This document shows positions 41,628-50,755 of a stretch of 64,000 bases of DNA, in pieces. Origin of the DNA: Streptomyces megasporus (GTDB lineage: Bacteria > Actinomycetota > Actinomycetes > Streptomycetales > Streptomycetaceae). Made by a program: the position numbers and the translations under genes. The first letter of the stretch is position 1. Every line of letters begins with the position of its first letter. The stretch spans positions 1 through 64,000 of the forward strand of contig NZ_JODL01000013.1 of the NCBI RefSeq assembly GCF_000718985.1, in the 5' to 3' direction. The notes beneath the pieces are model-generated. The model made no database searches. It saw only the letters and a program-made list of their open reading frames with translations, and had not been told where the DNA came from.

Positions 41628-42704
41628 TCAGGCGTCGAGCGGACGCCGCAGCGAACTCGCGTTCCGGCGCCAGGCGTTCAGCAGGTGGTCCGCCAGCCGC
41701 CCCTCCAGCAACTCGGTGGCCCGAATCCCGAACACCACGTCGGCGGCCAACTCCGGTTCGCGCTCCAGCAGATCGCCGATGACGTCCCGGCGCATCACCT
41801 GCTCGTGCACGGCGTCCGCCTCGATGTGCTCGGTGAAGAACAGCACGCACTCCGGGGCGGCCTCCAGCCGCTCCAGCGCCCGGGCCATCTTCCGCGCGCT
41901 GGGGGCGGTGCTGATCTCGGCCGCCGCGAAGTGGCCCACCAGCGCGCCGCGCAGCGCCCGGTGCAGCCCGCACAGCGACATCAGGTTCACCGTGGCCAGG
42001 GCCGGGGCGGGCACGTCGTCGAGGTAGCGCAGGTAGGACGGGTCCAGGCCCGCGCCCGCCATCAGGTCGGCGAACAGCCGCGCGTGCACCCGCTCGCCGC
42101 GGCCCCCGCCGAACTCGTCGTACTCCACCGCCACCAGCGACGCCTTGGCCTGGCCGTCGAGGCGGGGGATGACCCAGGCGTGCGGATCGGCCTCCTTGAG
42201 GTGGTAGACCGAGCGGTGCGCGACGTACTCGCGCATCTGCCACCACTCGCCCTCGCGCAGCAGGAAGTCCGACACCCCGCCGCCGTCGACGGGCTCCACC
42301 AGCAGCGGTTCCAGCGCGGCGGGCACGTCGGAGTCGGAGGGGGTGCCGGTGAGGGTGTCACGGCGCAGCGCGGCCAGGAAGACCCGCTCCAGACCGGCGC
42401 GCAGCCGCAGCAGGTCCGGGTCCCACTCCCAGTCGGGCGACACGTCCGCGAAGCCCCGGTAGTGCAGCTCGTAGCAGACGTACAGGGCCAGGTGCAGGTC
42501 GTCGCCGTAGGGGTCGGCGCCCTCCACCGCCTCGTCGAGGGACGCCGGCAACCGGCCGGGCGGCGGAGCGGCCAGGACGTCCAGCACCGCGGCGCTCAGC
42601 CGGCCGCGCGGCGCGGGGAGCGTGGCGGTGGTCGTGGCGGTGGCCGTGGATGTGGTCGTGGCGGTGGTCGTGGAGGTCCGGGGTGCCGTGGGGGTGGTGG
42701 TCAT
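41628..42704 (-). CDS. Iron-containing redox enzyme family protein (haem-oxygenase-like fold)
   Basis: A 358-residue protein. After a 30-residue Thr/Ala-rich leader the conserved region includes YVCYELHYRGFADVSPDWEW, HARLFADLMAGAGLD and the C-terminal FFTEHIEADAVHEQVM with Glu and His ligands typical of diiron HDO-like enzymes. The exact reaction is unknown. ATG 42704 overlaps the stop of the upstream glutamate-cysteine-ligase-like gene, so both proteins are made together from a sigma-B-type promoter. Confidence 0.78.
   Translation of the reverse strand: MTTTPTAPRTSTTTATTTSTATATTTATLPAPRGRLSAAVLDVLAAPPPGRLPASLDEAVEGADPYGDDLHLALYVCYELHYRGFADVSPDWEWDPDLLRLRAGLERVFLAALRRDTLTGTPSDSDVPAALEPLLVEPVDGGGVSDFLLREGEWWQMREYVAHRSVYHLKEADPHAWVIPRLDGQAKASLVAVEYDEFGGGRGERVHARLFADLMAGAGLDPSYLRYLDDVPAPALATVNLMSLCGLHRALRGALVGHFAAAEISTAPSARKMARALERLEAAPECVLFFTEHIEADAVHEQVMRRDVIGDLLEREPELAADVVFGIRATELLEGRLADHLLNAWRRNASSLRRPLDA
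42622..42690. repeat. Low-complexity GTGGTCGTGGCG-like repeats
   Basis: Imperfect 6- and 12-base units on the plus strand encode the Thr/Ala-rich N-terminal leader of the minus-strand redox enzyme. The region is a probable slippage site. Confidence 0.6.
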
Positions 42705-43804
42705 GTGCTCTTCCGCTCCCTCGCGTCGGTCAGACTCGCCAGTAGTTCCACCACCGCCAAGGGCCCGCCGCTTTCCCAGGCGCGCCGCTGGCGGTCGGCC
42801 CCGGTGCCGTCCCGGCGCACCGAGGCCAGCAGCCTCCGCACCGTCTCGGTGTCGCCGGTCTCCTCCAGCGCGGGCTCCACGTGCCGCAGCAGCGCGTCGA
42901 CCAACTCGCCGGCCGGCGTCCGGGTGCGGGTGAGGGGGTCCACGCCGTCGCCGTCGAGCCCGTACCGCGCGGCGGCCCACACCGCCGCCGCGGCGGCCCG
43001 GTCGTCCAGCTCCGGCTCCGGCAGCCCCGCCTCCAGGTCGGCCAGGGCCCGGCGCACCAGGGCCCGCCCGAGTGCGGCCTGGAGCACGGCGTCGTCGACG
43101 GTGGCGACGGCGTCCGCGACCCGGAACTCGACCGTGGGCAGCCACGGCGAGGGGCGCATCAACCAGAAGCTCATCCGGTCGTCGACCAGCGCGCCGTACG
43201 ACACCAGCCGCTTCACCTCCGCGTCGTAGGAGGCCGCGTCGGCGAAGCGGGGCGGCATCCACGAGGCGGGGAAGCGGGTCTGCTCCATCATGCGCCAGCT
43301 CGCGTAGCCCCGGTCGATGCCGTGGAAGAAGGGGGAGTTCGCCGACAGGGCCAGCAGCGTCGGCAGCCAGGGACGCACCCGGTTGACCACGGACACCGCG
43401 GTCTCCCGGTCGGGCACGCCCACGTGGACGTGGCAGCCGCACACCTGGTAGTCGTTCACGACGTCGGCGAACATCTCGGAGACGCGCCGGAAGCGGTCGC
43501 CCTCGGCCACCGGGGCCCGTCCGTCGCTCACCACGGCCGTACCGCACGACAGCAGGAGGAGGCCCTCCTGGCGGGCGGCGTCCACCAACCGGGCGCGGTC
43601 CGCGGCCAGCCGGTCGCGCAGCTCCTCCAGCGTGGTGCACACCGCGGTCGCGGACTCCACCTGGGTGGCGAGGAACTCCGCCTTGCAGCCGGAGCCGTCG
43701 GAGGTGGAGGCCTCCTTGTGGACGCGGCGCAGCACGGCTTGCGCACCGGGCACGGTGCGCGCGGTCGTCGGGTCGGCCAGGAGGAATTCCTCCTCGACCC
43801 CCAT
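42701..43804 (-). CDS. Carboxylate-amine ligase, glutamate-cysteine ligase type 2 (YbdK-like)
   Basis: A 367-residue protein opening MGVEEEFLLADPTTARTVPG, with VCGCHVHVGVPD, FFHGIDRGYASWRMMEQTR and LPTVEFRVADAVATVDD, the GCS2 family signatures. It should join glutamate or another carboxylate to an amine using ATP; a gamma-glutamyl thiol product is possible but not certain, since mycothiol is the usual actinobacterial thiol. GGAGG lies about eight bases before ATG 43804. It is driven by an exact sigma-B-type promoter. Confidence 0.88.
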   Translation of the reverse strand: MGVEEEFLLADPTTARTVPGAQAVLRRVHKEASTSDGSGCKAEFLATQVESATAVCTTLEELRDRLAADRARLVDAARQEGLLLLSCGTAVVSDGRAPVAEGDRFRRVSEMFADVVNDYQVCGCHVHVGVPDRETAVSVVNRVRPWLPTLLALSANSPFFHGIDRGYASWRMMEQTRFPASWMPPRFADAASYDAEVKRLVSYGALVDDRMSFWLMRPSPWLPTVEFRVADAVATVDDAVLQAALGRALVRRALADLEAGLPEPELDDRAAAAAVWAAARYGLDGDGVDPLTRTRTPAGELVDALLRHVEPALEETGDTETVRRLLASVRRDGTGADRQRRAWESGGPLAVVELLASLTDARERKST

Positions 43805-43847
43805 GGTCAGTCCTCCGGTGCTTCCGTCCCTGGTCACGGCAGTCTGG

Positions 43848-43872
43848 GTACCCCCGGACCGGGTGGTGAAAC
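43848..43872 (-). promoter_or_regulatory. Sigma-B-type promoter, exact GTTT-N15-GGGTAC
   Basis: On the minus strand, GTTT at 43872-43869 and GGGTAC at 43853-43848, 44 bases before the GCS2-family start. It is divergent from a second exact copy at 43881. Confidence 0.85.
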
Positions 43873-43880
43873 GAACGGGG

Positions 43881-43905
43881 GTTTTCCGCGGGGGGTCACG
43901 GGTAC
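43881..43905 (+). promoter_or_regulatory. Sigma-B-type promoter, exact GTTT-N15-GGGTAC
   Basis: GTTT 43881-43884 and GGGTAC 43900-43905, reading towards the hemerythrin gene 117 bases downstream. Confidence 0.85.
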
Positions 43906-44021
43906 CGCAGGGAACCCGCACCCGGTGTCACCGAACACGGGTGCGGAGCACACCCCGAACGCGCCGGACGCGCTCCGGACCGCGGTCGACCCATGACGAT
44001 TCACGGAAGGAAACCCCATCC

Positions 44022-44609
44022 ATGGCGCAGCAGCGGGACGCGAAGAGCAGCGGCATCAGCGGTGACGACAACGTGGTGGCGCTGCTGATGCGACAGCACG
44101 GCGAGATCCGCAACCTCTTCGACGAGGTGGAGGCGGCCCGGGGAGACGCCCGGCGCGACGCCTTCCACCGCCTGGTCAGGATGCTGGCGGTGCACGAGAC
44201 CGCCGAGGAGGAGGTGGTCCACCCCTACGCCCGGCGGAACATCGACGGCGGCGACGCGGTGGTGGACCAGCGCCTGGAGGAGGAGAGGAAGGCCAAGGAG
44301 ACCCTCAAGGCCCTGGAGGACATGGACCCGAACGACCCGACGTTCATGCCCAAGCTGGAGATGCTGCGCCGCGACGTGGAGGCACACGCCCGCGCCGAGG
44401 AGCGTTACGAGTTCAACCACATCATGGGCAACACCGAGCCCGAGAAGCTCCGCACCATGGCCAAGGCCGTCAAGGCCGCGGAGGCGACGGCCCCCACCCG
44501 CCCGCACCCCGGCGCCGAGACCGCCGCCGAGAACCTGGCGGTGGGCCCGCTGGCCGCCGTGGCCGACCGTGCCCGCGACGCCGTGCGCAAGGCCATGGGC
44601 AAGGGCTGA
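44022..44609 (+). CDS. Hemerythrin domain-containing protein
   Basis: A 195-residue protein. The hemerythrin/HHE helices include LLMRQHGEIRNLFDEVEAAR (from about residue 22), HETAEEEVVHPYARRN and the C-terminal HARAEERYEFNHI, giving the His/Glu set for a diiron site. The last 50 residues are an Ala/Pro-rich tail ending in a basic helix. Such proteins bind oxygen, NO or iron in stress. It follows an exact sigma-B-type promoter and a GGAAGG about ten bases upstream. Confidence 0.92.
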   Translation: MAQQRDAKSSGISGDDNVVALLMRQHGEIRNLFDEVEAARGDARRDAFHRLVRMLAVHETAEEEVVHPYARRNIDGGDAVVDQRLEEERKAKETLKALEDMDPNDPTFMPKLEMLRRDVEAHARAEERYEFNHIMGNTEPEKLRTMAKAVKAAEATAPTRPHPGAETAAENLAVGPLAAVADRARDAVRKAMGKG

Positions 44610-44620
44610 GCCGCACGCGC

Positions 44621-44688
44621 GCGTCCGGGCCGGTGAGGCCCGGACGCGGCCGGGCCGCCGCCCCCGGGGGAGGGAGCGGCGGCCCGGC
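44621..44688. terminator. Tandem terminator hairpins
   Basis: Two perfect stems in succession: 11 bp (44621-44631 with 44637-44647) and 13 bp (44649-44661 with 44676-44688), after the hemerythrin gene and before a convergent gene. Confidence 0.75.
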
Positions 44689-44773
44689 GCCGAGAAGGCG
44701 GGACGGACGGAGCGGACGGAATCGGCGGGGTGGACGGGGTGGACGGAGCGGGACGGCGGGTGGGGCGCGGGGG

Positions 44774-45976
44774 TCAGACCCGCTCGCGCAGCGACATGTC
44801 CGGGTGCTCGCCCTCGGTGCTCAGCCGGTACTCGCGGCCGAACATCTCCCGGTGCTCGTCGATCACCCGCTCGCTCGGCGGTTCCTCGCCGCCGTGGATC
44901 TGCTCCTGCATCCGCTCGAAGCGCTCGTGCGCCTCGCGGACGTAGCCGGCGCCCAGCGTCGTCAGGTCCAGTTGGGTGGCCAGCAGTTCCCGGATGTACT
45001 CCTTGTTGGGCTCGAAGGTCATGACGTTGGGCAGTTGCGGCGCCAGGATCTCCTCCGGCTCGCGGCCGTCGTACCGCCGCATCAGGTCGCAGGCGATGTG
45101 CAGGTGCTCCAGCTCCATGTTCAGGTGCAGCTCCCAGACCGCCTTGACCTTCGGGTCGCTCTCCTGCTCCATGAAGGAGTAGTAGAGGTAGCACTCGTTG
45201 TACTCGTGGTTGACCAGGCGCTCCCACCACGTCTCGCCGGGGTCCATCAGCGACTCGTAGTGGGTGACGTGCTCCTCCTCGACGAGCGCGATCTCCTGGT
45301 AGAGCTGCCGGGCGATCGGCTCCATGTACTGGGGGCCGACGTTCATGTAGTAGTTCATGGTCTGCTGCTCGGCCGACATGATCGTCAGCGCGTGCAGCTT
45401 GGACAGCGGGCTCGCCTGCTGCCGGTCGTAGGGATCGCGGACGTTGTCGGCCGGGTGCCGGTGGTGGTACTTGGTCGGCCGGCCGGGGATGATCTCGGTG
45501 AGCTGGTCGACGATCTTCTCCGCCTTGCGGTGCTCGATCATCTCGTACAGGTTCGCGTACCGGTACAGATGGTCGAAGTCCTCCAGGACGCCGAACTGGT
45601 ACGCCTGCTTCAGGTACGGGTCGGGCTCCATCCGGGCCACCCACGCGGTGAGGTCGGTGGCCACCTGCTCGTACGAGATGACCGTCTCCAGCACCGACGA
45701 GACACCCGGCAGCAGCCAGTTGACGGCCTTCTGCTGCTGCTGCTCGACGTAGCGCACCTCGGCGAGCCGACGCTTGACGTCCATGTCGGGGCACACCCGC
45801 GCGAAGTGGTGGCTGAACATGACCGCCTCCACCTCGATGCCGTTCATGGTGATGATGCGGCAGCGGGTGTAGGGGTCGGAGTGGTTGGGGTCGACCTGGT
45901 CGACGTTCAGCTCCCGCCAGTTGCGGATCTGGCGGTCCAGAGGGATGCCGCGCTGCTCCAAGGGGTTGAAGGTCAC
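44774..45976 (-). CDS. Conserved protein of unknown function, ferritin-like helical
   Basis: A 400-residue soluble helical protein I cannot assign to a named family. Two ExxH motifs, E233-H236 (EEEH) and E288-H291 (ELEH), 55 residues apart, with acidic helices around them suggest a ferritin-like diiron four-helix bundle in the second half. The first half contains FNPLEQRGIPLDRQIRNWRE and YTRCRIITMNGIEVEAVMFS. GTG 45976 is chosen because AGGAGG lies six bases upstream; ATG 46045 would add 23 residues. It is driven by an exact sigma-B-type promoter, divergent from the DUF5709 operon. Confidence 0.72.
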   Translation of the reverse strand: MTFNPLEQRGIPLDRQIRNWRELNVDQVDPNHSDPYTRCRIITMNGIEVEAVMFSHHFARVCPDMDVKRRLAEVRYVEQQQQKAVNWLLPGVSSVLETVISYEQVATDLTAWVARMEPDPYLKQAYQFGVLEDFDHLYRYANLYEMIEHRKAEKIVDQLTEIIPGRPTKYHHRHPADNVRDPYDRQQASPLSKLHALTIMSAEQQTMNYYMNVGPQYMEPIARQLYQEIALVEEEHVTHYESLMDPGETWWERLVNHEYNECYLYYSFMEQESDPKVKAVWELHLNMELEHLHIACDLMRRYDGREPEEILAPQLPNVMTFEPNKEYIRELLATQLDLTTLGAGYVREAHERFERMQEQIHGGEEPPSERVIDEHREMFGREYRLSTEGEHPDMSLRERV

Positions 45977-46095
45977 CTGGGTCCTCCTGATCGTGTGCGG
46001 TCCGAAGCGCCCGGTGGCCGTCCCGGTGGTCGCCTCCGCGCCCACCGGTCACGTCACTCTCCGCTGATCCCCCCGTACCGAGCGCGGGCGCCCAG

Positions 46096-46120
46096 GTACC
46101 CCTGCCACTCCCCGTGAAAC
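46096..46120 (-). promoter_or_regulatory. Sigma-B-type promoter, exact GTTT-N15-GGGTAC
   Basis: On the minus strand, GTTT at 46120-46117 and GGGTAC at 46101-46096, upstream of the ferritin-like gene with a leader of roughly 110 bases to GTG 45976. Confidence 0.85.
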
Positions 46121-46154
46121 GGGGCGATCGGTGTGTCGCCCGGACACCGAGGGC

Positions 46155-46179
46155 GTTTCCGCCGAGAACCGGCGGGTAC
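46155..46179 (+). promoter_or_regulatory. Sigma-B-type promoter, exact GTTT-N15-GGGTAC
   Basis: GTTT 46155-46158 and GGGTAC 46174-46179, 80 bases before the DUF5709 gene and divergent from the copy at 46096-46120. Confidence 0.85.
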
Positions 46180-46259
46180 CGGCGGGGCGATGAGGACCGA
46201 CCGGATCACCGCCGCGCGCACGTCCACGACCGACATCGGGAACCGGAGGGAGAGCGACC

Positions 46260-46934
46260 ATGGCCGACGAACGAACGCCTGACGAGAACGAGCCCACCGG
46301 AGTGGACGACAGCAGGCCCGAACTGAGCGACGAGGGCGGCACCGCCACCGACGACGAGAACCCCGGCCTCCCGCCCGACGACGCCCCCGCCACCGGCCCC
46401 AGCCCCGGCGACTCGGCGCTGGAGGGCGGCGACGACCCCGGCGGCAACCCCGAGGACGAGGGCATCCCGGACCTGCAGAACGGCACGCCCGAGCAGCAGT
46501 GGATGAACGACCCGCAGCAGATGCCCGTCCCCGGCGAGCGCCCGGTGGCCGCCGACCGGTGGGGCACCACCTACGCCGAGCAGGTCGAGGGCGAGTCCCT
46601 GGACCAGCGTCTGGCGGAGGAGGAACCCGACGTGGGGGAGGCCTCCTCGGGCTACGGCCCCCCGGCGGAGCGGACCGGCCAGCTCAGCGACGACCCCCTC
46701 CAGGAGCGCGAGGCCAACCAGGACGTGTTCTCCCACGAGTCCCCGGCCCAGGGGCTGAGCCCGGAGGAGGCGGCCGTCCACACCGTCGACGAGGACCGCG
46801 ACATAGGGCAGCTCAGGGGCGAGGACGACGAGATCCAGGCGGGCGCGCCCGAGGGCGTGGGAGAGGTCGGCCCCTCCGGAGAGGGCGAGGGGACCGGCGT
46901 GCACCCGAACCGAGGAGGGACGCGGAACACGTGA
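46260..46934 (+). CDS. DUF5709 domain-containing protein
   Basis: A 224-residue, strongly acidic, probably disordered protein. The conserved core is about 95-190, with DRWGTTYAEQVEGESLDQRL and EEAAVHTVDEDRDIG. DUF5709 proteins are common in actinobacteria and have no known function; the composition resembles stress or hydrophilin-like proteins. GGAGG lies about ten bases before ATG 46260. Its stop overlaps the next gene's GTG, so it is co-translated with the FAD/Rieske oxidoreductase. Confidence 0.82.
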   Translation: MADERTPDENEPTGVDDSRPELSDEGGTATDDENPGLPPDDAPATGPSPGDSALEGGDDPGGNPEDEGIPDLQNGTPEQQWMNDPQQMPVPGERPVAADRWGTTYAEQVEGESLDQRLAEEEPDVGEASSGYGPPAERTGQLSDDPLQEREANQDVFSHESPAQGLSPEEAAVHTVDEDRDIGQLRGEDDEIQAGAPEGVGEVGPSGEGEGTGVHPNRGGTRNT

Positions 46935-48472
46935 GCGAGCTTCCCGCGGAACACGAGTCGTACTGGCTGGCCTCCGCCCCCGTCACCCCCGCCGTCACCC
47001 ACCCACCGCTGGAACCCGACAGCGAGGCCGACACGGACGTGGTGGTGGTCGGCGGCGGCATCGCGGGCCTGTGCACCGCGTGGGAGCTGGCCCGCGCCGG
47101 CCGCGAGGTCACCGTGGTGGAGGCCGACCGCATCGCCGCCGGGGTGACGGGCCACACCACCGCGAAGGTCACCGCCCAGCACTCCCTGGTCTACGACGAC
47201 CTGCGGCGCACGCACGGTGCCGACGGCGCGAGGCTGTACGCGCGCTCCCAGCAGGACGCGGTCGAGCACATCGCCGCCGTGGTCGACGAGTTGGGCGTCG
47301 ACTGCGACCTGGAGCGCGTCCCGGCCTACACCTGGGCCGAGTCCGAGGAACAGGACGCGAAGGTCCGAGCCGAGGCCGAGGCCGCCGCCGAGGCCGGGCT
47401 GCCCGCCTCCTACGTCACCGACACCGGGCTGCCCTTCCCGGTGCGGGGCGCGGTCAGGGTGGAGGACCAGGCGCAGTTCCACCCGCGCAGGTACCTGCTG
47501 GCGCTCGCCGAGGACCTGGTGCGGCGCGGCGGACGCATCGCCGAACGCACCCGGGTGGTCGGCCTGGAGGAGGGCGAGCCGTGCCGGGTGATCGCCGAGA
47601 ACGGCGCCACGGTCACCGCCCGCGCCGTCGTCGTTGCCACCCACTACCCCGTCTTCGACCGGGCGCTGCTGTTCTCCCGGCTGGAGCCGCACCGCGAACT
47701 GGTGATCGCGGCCGAGATCCCCGAGGAACAGGACCCGGCCGGGATGTACATCACCCCCGAGAACGACACCCGCTCGGTGCGCACCGCGCCCTACGGGGAC
47801 GGGCGGCGGCTGCTGATCGTCACCGGTGAGCGGTTCCTGCCCGGCACGGCCGACGTCGCCGAACGCTTCGAACGGCTGCGGGCCTGGGTGGCCGAACGCT
47901 TCCCCGACGCCCGGATCGTCCACCGCTGGGCCACCCAGGACAACGACTCCACCGACCGGGTGCCGTACATCGGCCCCTTCCACCCCGGCGCGCGGCACAC
48001 CTACGTCGCCACCGGCTTCGGCGGCTGGGGCATGGCCGGCGGCGCCCTCACGGGACGCCTGCTCGCCGCGTACCTCACCGACGCCGAACTCCCGCCCTGG
48101 GCCGGGCTGTACGACCCCCGGCGGCTGCCGGGCCTGCGCGAGGCGCCCTCGCTGCTGGGCCTCCAGGCGACCGTCGCCAAGCACTTCGTCGGCGACCGGC
48201 TGCGCTCCACCCACGTGGACTCCGTCGAGGAGATCGCCCCCGGCGGCGGCGCGCTGGTGAGGATCGACGGCCGCCGCTGCGCCGTCCACCGCGACGCGGA
48301 GGGACAACTCCACGCCGTCTCCTCCCGCTGCACGCACCTGGGCTGCCTGGTCCACTTCAACGAGGCGGAGCGGGCCTGGGAGTGCCCGTGCCACGGCTCG
48401 CGCTTCGCCCCCGACGGCTCGGTCCTCCAGGGCCCGGCGACCCGCCCCCTGGAACGGCGCGACCTTGGGTGA
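46931..48472 (+). CDS. FAD-dependent oxidoreductase with C-terminal Rieske domain
   Basis: A 513-residue two-domain protein. The DAO-type FAD domain (about 35-400) has VVVVGGGIAGLCTAWELARA and GFGGWGMAGGALTGRLLAAY. The Rieske domain (about 425-513) has CTHLGC and CPCHGS, the two Cys-His pairs for a [2Fe-2S] cluster. The arrangement matches the widespread glycine-oxidase/Rieske fusion proteins of stress regulons; the substrate is unknown. GTG 46931 overlaps the DUF5709 stop. Confidence 0.9.
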   Translation: MSELPAEHESYWLASAPVTPAVTHPPLEPDSEADTDVVVVGGGIAGLCTAWELARAGREVTVVEADRIAAGVTGHTTAKVTAQHSLVYDDLRRTHGADGARLYARSQQDAVEHIAAVVDELGVDCDLERVPAYTWAESEEQDAKVRAEAEAAAEAGLPASYVTDTGLPFPVRGAVRVEDQAQFHPRRYLLALAEDLVRRGGRIAERTRVVGLEEGEPCRVIAENGATVTARAVVVATHYPVFDRALLFSRLEPHRELVIAAEIPEEQDPAGMYITPENDTRSVRTAPYGDGRRLLIVTGERFLPGTADVAERFERLRAWVAERFPDARIVHRWATQDNDSTDRVPYIGPFHPGARHTYVATGFGGWGMAGGALTGRLLAAYLTDAELPPWAGLYDPRRLPGLREAPSLLGLQATVAKHFVGDRLRSTHVDSVEEIAPGGGALVRIDGRRCAVHRDAEGQLHAVSSRCTHLGCLVHFNEAERAWECPCHGSRFAPDGSVLQGPATRPLERRDLG

Positions 48473-48522
48473 CCACCGCCCCGGTCACGGCGGCCGGCGT
48501 CGTCCGCGTACCGCCCGCGGGA

Positions 48523-49851
<1,329 letters not shown>

Positions 49852-49929
49852 TTACGCCGTCGTGCTTCCGGGCACTTCCGGCGCTCCGTCGGTTGAGCAT
49901 TCACGAAAATTCGGTCGACGAGCGCGCCA

Positions 49930-49975
49930 AACATAGACGGGGCCGTGACATTCCGGCAAGAGGCGGTTTTGCCGG
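49930..49975 (-). promoter_or_regulatory. Putative promoter overlapped by a 7-bp inverted repeat
   Basis: On the minus strand TTGCCG (49959-49954), 18 bases, TATGTT (49935-49930) gives a housekeeping-type promoter for the rpf gene with a leader near 85 bases. The inverted repeat CCGGCAA/TTGCCGG (49953-49959 with 49969-49975) covers the -35, so it could be an operator or, as RNA, an attenuator. Confidence 0.45.
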
Positions 49976-50080
49976 ACCCGGAAGGCGTCGGGAACACCGC
50001 GCAGGGGCGCACGACGGCGCGAAACGGAAAGGGCGGCGCGCAGGAGGGAGCGAAGGAGGGCGCGAAAAGAGAAGAGGAAT

Positions 50081-50749
50081 TCAGGATTCCGCTGTCGCGG
50101 CCCGCACGTCCTCGACCACTTTCGCGTCCAGGGCGGCGCGGACCAGGCCCGCCGCCAGGCGCGGCAGGTCCTCCTCGGCCACCAGCCCGGCCAGGGCGCG
50201 CGTGGACGTCGGCAGGCCCAGGCGTCGGGCGCCGTCGCGCGCCCGACGGTCGAGGTACGGGGCGACCTCGGGCCAGACGCCCTGGATCTCCCGCAGGAAG
50301 ATGTCCACCCCGGTCGGGCCGATGCCGGGGAAGAGCCGGAGCCGATCGCCCACGTCGCTCTCCTCGCGCAGTCGGCGCAGATCCCCTCGGTACCGCCGGA
50401 GGAGCAGTTCGGCGCCGTCACCGAGCCGGGTGGCCGTCCGCTCGTCGTACCGGCGGTAGCCGCCGGCGCCGAGCGCGTCCACCCGCCGCTGCCAGGGGGA
50501 CTCGGCCATCCGTCGCGCGTCGCCCAGCCCGGCGTCGAACAGCGCGCGGGCCGCCGCCACCGCGGTGTCCGCCCGGATGCGGGCGCTCAGCAGCACCGAG
50601 AGGACCAGCAGCCGGTACAGCGGCACCGGGGTGTTCCGCAGCCGGATGCCCGCGTCCCGCGCGTAGGTGCGGCCGTACCGGTCCAGCAGCGTCCGCACCG
50701 TGGCGGCGTCTGGGCCCGTCGTCCCCGTCCTCCCGGTCGGCTCGCCCAT
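50081..50749 (-). CDS. HhH-GPD-like endonuclease/DNA glycosylase family protein
   Basis: A 222-residue helical protein with LFPGIGPTGVDIFLREIQGV as the helix-hairpin-helix region (about 150) and VLSVLLSARIRADTAVAAAR near residue 50, as in endonuclease III-like folds. The C-terminal four-cysteine iron-sulfur loop of Nth/MutY is absent. Similar short proteins are annotated as endonucleases in actinobacteria; catalytic activity is unproven. It lies 6 bases after the DUF72 stop, in one operon with it. Confidence 0.72.
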   Translation of the reverse strand: MGEPTGRTGTTGPDAATVRTLLDRYGRTYARDAGIRLRNTPVPLYRLLVLSVLLSARIRADTAVAAARALFDAGLGDARRMAESPWQRRVDALGAGGYRRYDERTATRLGDGAELLLRRYRGDLRRLREESDVGDRLRLFPGIGPTGVDIFLREIQGVWPEVAPYLDRRARDGARRLGLPTSTRALAGLVAEEDLPRLAAGLVRAALDAKVVEDVRAATAES

Positions 50750-50755
50750 CGCGCA

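Noticed and set aside
41483..41782. Short plus-strand frame beginning just after the LacI-type operator
   Set aside because: The Arg/Ala/Pro-rich translation without a domain or ribosome site runs into the antisense of the redox-enzyme gene.
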